Positions 1-8,877 of a stretch of DNA of 64,000 nt are shown here, piece after piece. The position numbers and the translations under genes were made by a program. A model generated the notes under the pieces. The model worked only from the letters and a program-made list of their open reading frames with translations. It was not told the DNA's origin and made no database searches. The stretch is from assembly GCA_016714535.1 (NCBI GenBank), contig JADKDR010000005.1:124001-188000 (forward strand), written 5' to 3'. Positions within the stretch are counted from its first letter, which is position 1. Every line of letters begins with the position of its first letter. The stretch comes from Bacteroidota bacterium (lineage in GTDB: Bacteria > Bacteroidota > Bacteroidia > AKYH767-A > OLB10).

Positions 1-533
1 ACGACCAACAAAATTGCAGCAAATAAGAAAAAGGGAATGAGCGCCCAATGCAGTCTCACTGCATAAACGGATACAAATATTAATCCTACCAGCGTTTGAA
101 AAACAATATTGATGGATGATATAATCAGTTTCTCACTATCGATTCTTACCTTTTGTAACTTGCCCAGGGTTTCGCCACTTCGCTGGTCTTCAAATACCTC
201 ATACGGAAGCTCGATAGAATGTGCAATGCCATCGCTATAAATTTTTGCTCCCATGCTTTGTGTAATCACATTGGTATAATAGTCCTGAAAATTTTTTGCA
301 ATCCTCGAAATCATGGCCACGCCCATTATGGCAAGCAAATAATAAATAATGCTATGTAGGAATTCCATTGCATTACCATTAAAAATATCTTTGGCTTTCA
401 CACCAAAACGATCAATCATTTTGCCTGCTATATAAGGGTCCATCATCGAAAAACTTTGATTAATAGCAGCCAGCAGCAAGGCTACTAACAAGTAGCCTTT
501 ATAGTTTTTTAGGTAATGAAGAAGAATTTGCAT
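1..533 (-). CDS. ABC exporter, N-terminal permease part (partial, runs off the window)
   Basis: Reading from an ATG at 533 towards base 1 gives an open frame of about 177 residues with no stop. It starts MQILLHYLKNYKGYLLVALL and shows the pattern of an ABC exporter membrane domain (ABC_membrane): a first membrane helix at about residues 12-30, a MMDPYIAGKMIDRFG segment, a second helix at about 60-80, and the coupling-helix region with FEDQRSGETLGKLQKVR. The nucleotide-binding half lies outside the window, so the substrate (lipid, peptide or drug) cannot be told. It is a different protein from the broken ABC exporter at 29.8-31.5 kb. The prolyl oligopeptidase gene lies 62 bp upstream on the same strand. 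Family call is firm; function is open. Confidence 0.8.
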   Translation of the reverse strand, partial: MQILLHYLKNYKGYLLVALLLAAINQSFSMMDPYIAGKMIDRFGVKAKDIFNGNAMEFLHSIIYYLLAIMGVAMISRIAKNFQDYYTNVITQSMGAKIYSDGIAHSIELPYEVFEDQRSGETLGKLQKVRIDSEKLIISSINIVFQTLVGLIFVSVYAVRLHWALIPFFLFAAILLV

Positions 534-595
534 TGTAGTGGTCAAAGGTATGAAAAATAGGAGGCGGTAATGGTTTAAGAAGCGATGGGATGAAA

Positions 596-2698
596 TTAAA
601 ATTTCATGCCGAGCTGTGCCATCATAAAAGAAAAAACATCGGTTTGCTCAGCAATCAACTTTGATGTTGGTTTGCCGGCACCGTGCCCTGCATTGGTATC
701 TATTCGTATCAGTAAAGGATTGTTTCCTCCATGTGCTGCTTGAAGCGTAGCTGCAAACTTAAATGAATGTGCAGGCACTACGCGGTCGTCATGATCTCCG
801 GTAGTTATTAGCGTAGCGGGATAGGCGGTACCTTGTTTTACATTTTGCAAAGGAGAATATTTGATTAGCGTTGCAAATTCACTTTCGTTATCACTGCAAC
901 CGTAATCGGTTTTCCATGCCCAACCTATGGTAAATAAATGATAGCGTAACATATCTAACACGCCCACAGCCGGCAATGCAACTTTAAACAAGTCGGGGCG
1001 TTGGGTCATACATGCACCTACCAGTAAGCCACCATTGCTGCGTCCGCTAATGGCAAGTTTTGAAGGTGTAGTATACTTTTCTGCAACAAGAAATTCGGCA
1101 GCAGCAATAAAGTCATCAAATACATTTTGCTTTTGCAATTTAGTACCTGCCTTATGCCAGGCTGCACCGTACTCACCACCACCGCGAATGCATGGCATTG
1201 CAAATATTCCACCACGCTCAATAAATACCATGCGCTCAGGCTTATACTCGGGAGTTTTGCTTATATTAAAGCCTCCATAGCCAAACAACAAAACAGGGTT
1301 ATTGCCATCTTGTTTTATCCCTTTTTTGTAGGTAATAAACATGGGTATGCGTGTGCCATCTTTGCTCTTGTAAAATACTTGTTTGGTTTCATAGTCATTT
1401 TTATCAAAAGGTAATTTAGGTTCAAAGTGAATGGCAAGAATTTTTTTATAAACATCATATTTATAAATCACCTGTGGGCTAATGAAATTTGTTGCCGAAA
1501 AAAACACAAGACTATCTTCACGGTTACTTGTAATCATTTCAATGGTATTGGAACCCGGTACTTGCAGTGTTGTTTCATACACTCCCTTTAAATTATAAAT
1601 TTTTAACTCATGCCTGGCATCGTGCATATACTTTACTACGATTTTTTCAGAACACATGTTCACGCTTTGCATTACATCATCTTGTTCGGCAATCAGTGTT
1701 TGCCATTTTTCTTTTGCTGGATTTTTTGTATCAATTACTATCAGTCGTCCGCGGGGTGCGCCATCGTTAGTAAACACCAATAGTTTTGTGCCAATATTAT
1801 CAATCACCTGATAGTCGAAATTAAAGCTATCGACAACCGTAATAAAGGTGCTACCCTGTTGGCGAAGATCTTTAAACATGAGCGAGTTTCCCGATGTGCT
1901 TTCGCTTCCATATACAATCAAAAAGCTTTCATCACTGGTAGTTTGTGCACTAAAATTTCGCAATGGAAATTTTTTGTCTTCATATACCATTACATCTTTG
2001 TCTTGTGTAGTGCCAAGTTGATGAAAGTAAATTTTATGGTTTTCATTTTTATTGGAAAGTAGATTCGATTTATCCTTCAAGTATTTGCTGTAGTAAAATC
2101 CAAGTCCCTGCCAGGCAATGTTAGAGAACTTAACATCATCAATTGAGTCAGTTAATGTTTTCGCAGACTTTACTTCTTTCACCCGTATCTGTTGCCAGTC
2201 GCTGCCACTACGCGCCACATTAAAAGCTACAAAAGCTCCCGATTTGTCAGGGGTATAATCCGACAAATAAGCTCCGCCATTGTTATCGATGCGTGCAGGG
2301 TCGAGTATTTGCATGGCAATGTGTTGCAAACTACGTTGATACCAAAGTGTGTATTGATTTTCGATGCCTTGATTGCGCAAATACAAGTACGCTGTCCCGC
2401 ATTTAAATGGTGGCTGGTATTTGGGATAATTCCACAAAGCGGTCATGCGTGAGCGTATGCTATCGCGCATGCCAATGGTTGACAGGTGTTTTTCTGTAAA
2501 TTCGTTTTGTGTTTGTACCCATTCCATGGTTTCGCTGCTTGTATCACTTTCAAGCCAACGGTAGGGATCTTGTACCTGTGTGCCATGATAAGTATCGGTT
2601 TGATCTACCTTTTTTGTTGCAGGGTATTTCCAGTTGCTTTCCTGGGCAGTGCAACATATACCATATACCATGCTCAGTAGTATCAATTTAATTTTCAT
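596..2698 (-). CDS. Prolyl oligopeptidase family serine peptidase (S9A), secreted
   Basis: Cleaves after proline in short peptides; probably periplasmic. The 700-residue protein begins with a signal peptide (MKIKLILLSMVYGICCTAQ). It then has the seven-bladed propeller of the S9A family and a C-terminal alpha/beta hydrolase domain. The catalytic triad is visible: Ser554 in GRSNGG, an Asp at about 637 in GDHDDRVVP, and His672 in NAGHGAG. These positions and the total length are very close to those of well-studied prolyl endopeptidases, so the gene is intact and probably active. The DDR arginine that contacts substrate is also present. It stands alone, with a TACCTTCG -7-like element just upstream. 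Alternative names in the family are prolyl endopeptidase and oligopeptidase B; the HDDRVVP context fits the former better. Confidence 0.95.
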   Translation of the reverse strand: MKIKLILLSMVYGICCTAQESNWKYPATKKVDQTDTYHGTQVQDPYRWLESDTSSETMEWVQTQNEFTEKHLSTIGMRDSIRSRMTALWNYPKYQPPFKCGTAYLYLRNQGIENQYTLWYQRSLQHIAMQILDPARIDNNGGAYLSDYTPDKSGAFVAFNVARSGSDWQQIRVKEVKSAKTLTDSIDDVKFSNIAWQGLGFYYSKYLKDKSNLLSNKNENHKIYFHQLGTTQDKDVMVYEDKKFPLRNFSAQTTSDESFLIVYGSESTSGNSLMFKDLRQQGSTFITVVDSFNFDYQVIDNIGTKLLVFTNDGAPRGRLIVIDTKNPAKEKWQTLIAEQDDVMQSVNMCSEKIVVKYMHDARHELKIYNLKGVYETTLQVPGSNTIEMITSNREDSLVFFSATNFISPQVIYKYDVYKKILAIHFEPKLPFDKNDYETKQVFYKSKDGTRIPMFITYKKGIKQDGNNPVLLFGYGGFNISKTPEYKPERMVFIERGGIFAMPCIRGGGEYGAAWHKAGTKLQKQNVFDDFIAAAEFLVAEKYTTPSKLAISGRSNGGLLVGACMTQRPDLFKVALPAVGVLDMLRYHLFTIGWAWKTDYGCSDNESEFATLIKYSPLQNVKQGTAYPATLITTGDHDDRVVPAHSFKFAATLQAAHGGNNPLLIRIDTNAGHGAGKPTSKLIAEQTDVFSFMMAQLGMKF

Positions 2699-2722
2699 AT
2701 TTTCTTTTTTTAATTGGAAGCA

Positions 2723-2730
2723 CGAAGGTA
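2723..2730 (-). promoter_or_regulatory. Possible -7 promoter element of the prolyl oligopeptidase gene
   Basis: The minus strand reads TACCTTCG here, one base from the Bacteroidota -7 consensus TANNTTTG, about 25-30 bases upstream of the ATG at 2698. I see no good -33 TTTG at the expected spacing, so this is tentative. Confidence 0.3.
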
Positions 2731-2856
2731 ATTTTTTGTTTGCGAATAATGCATGCCCATTATAGCTAATTTAATAGGGGAGGGTATTAAATTTTGTTTA
2801 AAATTTGGGATAGTCGCGAATTTGTTTGTGCTTCAGAGCATGCATTCCATTGAGCT

Positions 2857-3824
2857 TTACCACAACGTTGGCGGATATTTTTTTTGATAATATTTTATCA
2901 TGGCCGGTAAATCATAGCTGAAATTATTTTTCAATTCGCGTGAAAAATTTTCAAGCAAGTCGCGGTACATGGCATTGTCCATAAAAAAAGTATTGTCGGG
3001 TAGGCTGTCAGTGGATGGATTCCAACGGTAACGCAGATAGTTGTTAAGCGGCAAAGAATCGATGGCTTGCATTAGCTGTAAGATTTTTTCGGTTTTTAAT
3101 TTTTTGCTGTTGTCCTGTCAACTTGGTTTATGCTTTTGTAAAATCCGGCTAAACTATCTGCACATGTTAAAAGGTAGTTGCCATAAATAATTTCATCATT
3201 TCGCCAGTTCACATATTTTTGAATTATTGAGTCAGCATTGCGGTCCATACTTTTTAAAAATGATAGCGTGGCATGTTCACTAACGAAAGTGGCAAAATTT
3301 TCATTAAAGCGTTCATCACCTTTTTTAAAAACAGTACCATGTACCAACTCATGAATGATGAGCTCAGCTAGTTGCCCTTCGTTACGCCTTAGCATATTGC
3401 TCAGTACAGGATCTTTTAGCCACCCCAAAGTGCTCCAACCTCCGGCATAACCTACCGAGGCATCGTAACCAAGTTGATGCAACCTGCTCATTTCATTATA
3501 AGCTGCTGTGCTGTCAAAAAAGCCTTTGTAGTTTAAATTACCCAATAGGGGATATTGCCAATCATGGGCTTGCAATGCATAGGGCTCGCAGGCCGCAACC
3601 ACAAACATAATGGGCTTGTGGTGTTGATTGTATATGGTCGTATAATTTTTATGATTTGTCAATCCAAGACTATCATAGGCATAGTTGCATATGTTTTCTA
3701 TTAGTTTTAATTTTTGCTTTTGTTCATTGGTATAGGCAGTAGATTGTAGGGCATCGTGTATGTTTTCGGCATTCCACATAATATGCAATTGCCCTCGCAA
3801 TTGCCGCAGCAGGTAACTTGTCAT
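2857..3824 (-). CDS. Putative zinc aminopeptidase (Aminopep, PF10023 family), frameshifted
   Basis: Two adjoining minus-strand frames make one protein: 3824-3096 (242 residues) and 3072-2857 (71 residues, ending KYYQKKYPPTLW). The first carries a zinc-peptidase HExxH motif (IIHELVHGTVF, His158-Glu159-His162) followed by NENFATF, whose Glu175 fits the third metal ligand. This is the layout of the putative aminopeptidase family PF10023. The frames join if one A is added in the A-run near 3106-3110 (AKKLKTEKILQLMQAIDS reads through), so the break is probably a sequence error. In-frame codons just upstream of the ATG read FLFLSFIAFAGYHYK, like the hydrophobic N-terminus usual in this family, so the true start may be further upstream and also damaged. 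It follows the glycosyltransferase gene by about 70 bp. Confidence 0.75.
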
Positions 3825-3893
3825 TTTATAATGATAACCTGCAAATGCTATAAAACTCAGAAAGAGAAAAGTAGAATTCGCTTAAAAGTAATT

Positions 3894-5867
3894 TTAACTT
3901 TCACTTATTTTAGAAATAGAGCGACCCAGATTTTTGAAATTTTTTACCACCAGGTTAAAGTCTTCGCTTACCGAAAAATTACGTGCATACAGTATATTCA
4001 AGCGTTCGAGCGTGTCTTTATCTGCAATTACAGTTGCCGATGCATCGGCAGGAGTGAGCACTCCCGGTTTGGTAAGTGTATTTTTTGATTGCATGGTTTC
4101 TGTCAATCCAACCCAACTGTATTTTCCCATCCATACGGCAATAGCATTTTTTATAAAGCCCCATTTGTTTCTGATAAACCAAACACATATAGGCATGGTT
4201 AACAACAATAAGAAGGCAAGGCCAAAATCAAAAATCCGCTTGTTGCGCACATTTTCAGGATGCGAAAGGGTATTCATATCTACCAGGTATAGTTTACCTT
4301 GCTCATGAATACTGTTGCTACCAATGATGTAGCTGCTTTGTTCAGGTGCAATTTTAAATTCAATTTTTGGATTCAGGTTTTTTTGCATCAATTCAATAAT
4401 TTGATGTGCCGCTATGTCTTTTGATGAAAAAACCAACTCGTCAACCTGATATACCTGACACAGGTCGTTTAGACGGTCGGTAGAGCCAAGGTAATTTTCG
4501 TCATGACCTTCGTTTTCTCCTACAGAAAAAATCTGACCAATGAATTGGTAATTTGAACCGGTGCCTGTTAACAGTTGTAATATACGCTGGCATTCCTTGT
4601 TGGAAGCAACAATGGCAATTCGCTTTTTAATGGAACTGTTGTATGTAAAAAACGGGAGCTTAAACAATTGAAAAAGCCAACGGTAAGATACAATGGAGGC
4701 TGCCGCCCACAAGGTGCCCAACATAATTAAGGCACGAGAGTAGCGCATATCTTCGGGCAGTAAGGCATATACCACTAGTATTGAAAGCGTGCCATAAAAC
4801 ACCCCGCGAATTAGTTTTATATAATTAACGGGCTTATCGTAGCCGCCACTAAGGAAAATGCCGGTAAGCCATATGAGTACATAGCAGGGGATAATGATGG
4901 TTTCATAAAAAGAAGGATAATCGAATACTTTTATTTTGTCCTCCCAGTAAATTTTAAGAATAATATAGCCCGCATACATAAACAGGGAATCGGTTGCAGG
5001 TGCAGCAATGTTGCGCATAAAGCGGGCAACAACTGCCATGGCTGCACGCAAGTACACAGCCATATTTATAAGCCAGGAAAAAACTTCTGCATTTTGTTTG
5101 CTAAAATGTTTTTGTGCAAAAATGATCATGGCGCGGTAAAACACAAACACATAATTTACGCTACTCTTTTTGGTGCTTTCTCCTTTGTAATGAATAATTC
5201 GTGTTTCGGGAAAATAGTAATTCTTATAGCCTGCTTTTAATATGCGATAGCTAAGGTCGATGTCTTCGCCATACATAAAAAAAGTTTCGTCAAGCAAACC
5301 AATTTTATCAACTACCGATTTTCGCAGGAGCAAAAATGCTCCTGACAGTATCTCAACTTCATGCGTTTTATTTTTGTCAAGATATCCCAGGTGATATTTT
5401 CCAAATGTAGTGGACTTTGGAAATAATGCTGAGAGCCCAAATATTTTGTAAAAAGCAACGGATGGAGTAGGGAGGCCACGTTTCGATTCAGGAAGAAAAT
5501 TTCCTTTGCCATCAATCATATAAACCCCAAGTCCACCAGCATCGGGATGCGCGTCCATAAAGCGGATTACTTTTTCAAATGTATCCTCTTCGACCAGTGT
5601 ATCAGGATTGAGCAAGAGCACATATTCGCCCTTACTAAGTTTTATTCCTTGATTGTTTGCTTTGCTGAAGCCGGTATTTTCTTTGTTGCCAATCAGCGTT
5701 ACCTGCGGAAATTTTTGTGCTATCATGGCCACACTACCATCTACCGAATTATTATCCACCACAATAACTTCAAGCGCAATACCATGTGCAGCTTTTAGCA
5801 CCGAGTGCAGGCATTGTTCAATAAAATATTGAACATTATAGTTTACAATAATTACCGAGAGTTTCAT
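3894..5867 (-). CDS. GT2 glycosyltransferase fused to a membrane sugar-phosphotransferase-like domain
   Basis: A 657-residue protein with two parts. Residues 1 to about 240 are a GT-A fold family 2 glycosyltransferase of rhamnosyltransferase type: SVIIVNYN at the start, VIVVDNNS, the nucleotide-sugar motif LNPDT, and FMYGEDIDLSYR as the ED catalytic region. After a linker, several membrane helices (about 265-400) lead to a Rossmann-like segment (IAIVASNKECQRILQLL). The C-terminus then resembles the start and end of a bacterial sugar transferase (WbaP/PssA type): NKRIFDFGLAFLLLL, GKYSWVGL and TKPGVLTP, in the order of KR-D, SxVGPRPE and KPGITG. The catalytic KFRSM-like and DE motifs between these are missing, so this half looks degenerate and is probably an anchor or scaffold. 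It is likely involved in surface polysaccharide or glycoprotein assembly at the inner membrane. Confidence 0.85.
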   Translation of the reverse strand: MKLSVIIVNYNVQYFIEQCLHSVLKAAHGIALEVIVVDNNSVDGSVAMIAQKFPQVTLIGNKENTGFSKANNQGIKLSKGEYVLLLNPDTLVEEDTFEKVIRFMDAHPDAGGLGVYMIDGKGNFLPESKRGLPTPSVAFYKIFGLSALFPKSTTFGKYHLGYLDKNKTHEVEILSGAFLLLRKSVVDKIGLLDETFFMYGEDIDLSYRILKAGYKNYYFPETRIIHYKGESTKKSSVNYVFVFYRAMIIFAQKHFSKQNAEVFSWLINMAVYLRAAMAVVARFMRNIAAPATDSLFMYAGYIILKIYWEDKIKVFDYPSFYETIIIPCYVLIWLTGIFLSGGYDKPVNYIKLIRGVFYGTLSILVVYALLPEDMRYSRALIMLGTLWAAASIVSYRWLFQLFKLPFFTYNSSIKKRIAIVASNKECQRILQLLTGTGSNYQFIGQIFSVGENEGHDENYLGSTDRLNDLCQVYQVDELVFSSKDIAAHQIIELMQKNLNPKIEFKIAPEQSSYIIGSNSIHEQGKLYLVDMNTLSHPENVRNKRIFDFGLAFLLLLTMPICVWFIRNKWGFIKNAIAVWMGKYSWVGLTETMQSKNTLTKPGVLTPADASATVIADKDTLERLNILYARNFSVSEDFNLVVKNFKNLGRSISKISES

Positions 5868-5932
5868 CTAAAGGCTACAAGGGCAAAGAAAAAATTATTA
5901 AATTTGATTAGAAAGCGATAATTGTACGTATA

Positions 5933-6815
5933 TTATCCTTTGTTAAGTATATAAATTGATACGAGTGCCAGCACAAATCCGGCATAGTTTATTTTGCTGA
6001 ATCGTTCTTTAAACACAAAGTATCCTACCACAGAGGCTCCTATAATTACCCCAATATTAACTATTGCAAATATTAGAGAGCTTTGTGCTCCGGGCGCTTT
6101 TAGAGCTTTCATAAGAAAAAAACAAGGAGAAGTAGTTTACGGTTCCCAATATAATTCCAGCACCTATACTCTTGGGTGATGGTTTATCTGTTCCTTGTGC
6201 CAGTTCTTTTAGTAAGTAAAACATACCCCAGATGCCGGCCATAGCAAATACACAACTTATGTACAAGGTTTCGTTGTCAAATGGGGTGCGAGTTATAAGC
6301 CTTGCCTGCATGAACTTAATACTTGTATCTACCATTCCGCTGCCAATAAAAAACACGAGCAGTAAAAAGAACGATGCCAGTGTCATGGGCGATTTGCTTT
6401 CGCTGTCTTTATAATTTGTAAGCAAAATGGCTATCAGGGCAAGGGCAATACCAACATATCCTGTAACTGTTATTATTTCATTATATAATAAGGTACTGAT
6501 AATTATGGTGATAATAACACTCATTTTGTTTAGCACGCTCATAATGGCGAGACCGTGCTTTTCTGCTACCAGCGAGGTAAGATAAAATACCGAAAAGAAA
6601 ACCAATCCCATTGGTGCTGCACCTTTCAGTATGCCGGGTATCATATCCAGATGTTGTAAATTTTCGGAGGCTTGTGTGCTAAAGGTAAATATGCCGGCTG
6701 TAAAGTAATTGGCAATGAGGGCCTGTACTTTGCTAAGTCCAAAATATTCAAAACTCTTTATAATGGCGATCATGGTGGTAATGATCAGGATAATATAAAG
6801 TACCGTAATATTCAT
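5933..6815 (-). CDS. EamA/DMT-superfamily permease, one frameshift near the 3' end
   Basis: A hydrophobic protein of about 293 residues with about ten membrane helices, in two halves as in EamA transporters. I place the start at the ATG at 6815 (MNITVLYIILIITTMIAI), because upstream in-frame codons read as non-protein sequence and overlap the promoter region of the divergent symporter. The frame breaks at a run of seven A (plus strand, about 6116-6122). Removing one A restores NYFSLFFLMKALKAPGAQ and continues to SIYILNKG and a stop at 5933, giving the missing last two helices. Substrate is unknown; the family exports small metabolites or nucleotide sugars. The GT2 gene lies 65 bp downstream on the same strand. 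Confidence 0.8.
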
Positions 6816-6976
6816 TGCTTTTCTAATCTTTTTGCTGGCGCAATAGTAATCAATCAGCAGGTAATATGCATGGAAGAAAAAGCATGCGCCCGGTATATTG
6901 TAAAAAAGCCGCTGCGGATATTGCAGGCACATCAAAACTATATAGTATCATTGCAAGCAAACAAAACACAATTTAT

Positions 6977-8214
6977 ATGCTACGAAAAATATCGCTTACC
7001 TGGTGGATTTTTATTGGTATGGCTTTGGGTGTAGTTATAGGCCAATATGTTTTCCTCAATTATCACACCACAGAAACGCAAAAAGCTTTTTGCGACAAAA
7101 TTGTCTTGTTCAGCGATATTTTTTGCGCCTGATTAAAATGATTATTGCGCCACTGGTATTTAGTACCCTGGTGGTGGGTATTGCCAAACTTGGCGATTTT
7201 AAAACGGTTGGCCGTATTGGTATCAAAACCCTTGGATGGTTTTACTTTGCAACCATTTTGGCGCTGGTACTAGGTTTAATTTTAGTAAACGTGTTTAAGC
7301 CCGGGCATTACCTCGATTTTAGTTCCATGGCCAATCTTAGCAGTGATGTAGATGCAAGCAAGGCGCCCACACTTAAAGGATTTATTGAGCAATTAATTCC
7401 TAAAAGTATTCTGGAGGCTATGGCTACCAACAACATTCTGAGTATCGTAGTATTTTCTTTGTTTTTTGGTGTTGCAGTTGCATCCTTGGGCGAGCGGGCC
7501 AAACCCATCGTACACGGGCTTGATGCCCTTAGCGAAGTCATGTTTAAGATTACCGCATACGTGATGTATGTGGCTCCCTTGGGTGTATTTGGTGCAATGG
7601 CTAATGTTATTGCCAAAAATGGCATTGGCATTCTTAAAGGGTACGCTTATCTGATAACCGTTTTCTATGGAGGCTTGTTTTTCTTTGCTATCATTGTACT
7701 TGGCTTTATTTGCTATTTATTACGCATTCAGTTTTTGCGCTTGTTGCGCGATGTTTCGCAGCCAGTTGTTATTGCCTTTAGCACCGCCAGTAGCGAAAGC
7801 GCCTTTCCAAAAACGGTGTCAGCCCTTAAGCGTTTCGGTTGTAGCGATCGCATTGTGAGTTTTGTTTTACCTCTTGGTTATTCGTTTAACCTCGATGGAA
7901 GTATTATGTACATGACCTTTGCAACTGCTTTTATTGCTCAGGCATATAAGATGGATCTGAGCGTTGGTCAGCAGATTACCATGATGCTCATTTTGTTAGT
8001 AACGAGCAAAGGAGTAGCGGGAGTGCCACGCGCTTCGCTTGTGGTAATTGCAGCTTTGTTACCTCAGTTTGGATTACCAGAGCAGGGTTTGGCTTTATTG
8101 CTGGGCATCGATCAAATTTTAGATATGGGACGTAGCGCCACCAACGTGGTTGGTAATTCGGTTGCTGCCGCTGTAGTGAGTAAGTGGGAAGGCGAATTGA
8201 AAGAACCTGAATAG
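6977..8214 (+). CDS. Dicarboxylate/amino acid:cation symporter (DAACS family), one frameshift near the 5' end
   Basis: Sodium- or proton-coupled uptake of dicarboxylates or acidic amino acids across the inner membrane. The family signatures are present: the serine-rich re-entrant loop (STASSESAFPKTV), NLDGSIMYM (usual NMDGT), TSKGVAGVPRAS, and ILDMGRSATNVVGNSVAA with the substrate-binding Arg and Asn. The start is the ATG at 6977 (MLRKISLTWWIFIGMALGVV). The first helix is in a different frame from the rest. Adding one T to the run of six T near 7125-7130 joins FSDIF to LRLIKMIIAPLVFST, so I treat it as one gene of about 412 residues. It is transcribed divergently from the EamA permease, with about 160 bp between them. 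GltP/DctA-type is the closest description; the substrate cannot be fixed. Confidence 0.88.
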
Positions 8215-8820
8215 CATTTTGCTTTCGTGTAACTGTTTTTGGTAAAGGGAAATTACCCAACATCTTCATTGCGTTAATTTTTTGTAAGGCTATCTTATAG
8301 TGATAGATGGTCATAATAATTGAAAGAATTCTACACTTCCTGATTCTTATCTCCATGCGTAACTATAACCCTATACGTTTCAAGCTTGTTTTTTTTATGG
8401 TGTGATGTTACTCAATGCTAATTGGATGTAAATGCTTCTCATGTATTCTTGAAAAATGAGCAAGGCATTAAAAACACATGCATCAAGACAAGTGTATGAG
8501 AGTTTTAAAAAAGCAAACCTTTAAGGATTTTTAATTTCCTATTCTGAGAAGCTATCCTCTATTAATCAAAGAATTTTTGTTGCACCCAATAAACATCTAT
8601 CAAATTGATAATAGAACTGAACGCATTTTCGAGGAAAACCGTTTAGCTCCGTAGGAGCTAAACTAAAGAGGCGTTGTTTGATTCAACTAAGATATCGCTC
8701 CTACCATGCTATGAGATTTTTAAAGTTGCCGATGAAGCACCAGCGTGGCAGCAGGTTAAAACATTTGTAACCGATAAAAAACAGCATGACCAAAGTAATG
8801 ACTTAAAAGGTAGCATAGAA
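8215..8820. other. Intergenic stretch with one palindrome
   Basis: About 600 bases without a believable gene between two converging genes. An open frame at 8674-9144 (+) runs into the reverse of the T9SS gene and has no recognisable content. The only clear structure is the palindrome at 8641-8660, listed separately. Confidence 0.5.
8641..8663. repeat. Perfect palindrome, REP-like
   Basis: GTTTAGCTCC-GTA-GGAGCTAAAC is a 10 bp perfect stem with a 3-base loop. It is followed about 40 bases later by another copy of the core (CGCTCCTAC). Short GTAGGAGC-type palindromes are scattered through many Bacteroidota intergenic regions. No T-run follows, so a simple terminator role is unlikely. Confidence 0.55.
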
Positions 8821-8848
8821 AAAAAGCCCTGCATACTTAGTATGCAGG
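8820..8848 (-). terminator. Rho-independent terminator of the T9SS protein gene at 8.9-10.5 kb
   Basis: On the minus strand, CCTGCATAC-TAA-GTATGCAGG (9 bp perfect stem, 8828-8848) is followed by GGC and a run of seven T. It lies about 30 bases after the stop codon of the gene that starts near 10.53 kb. Confidence 0.85.
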
Positions 8849-8877
8849 TTCTTGTTTGTTATTTGCCAAAAGTTTAT

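Noticed and set aside
7988..8356. Open frame of 122 codons on the minus strand
   Set aside because: Antisense to the conserved end of the DAACS symporter.
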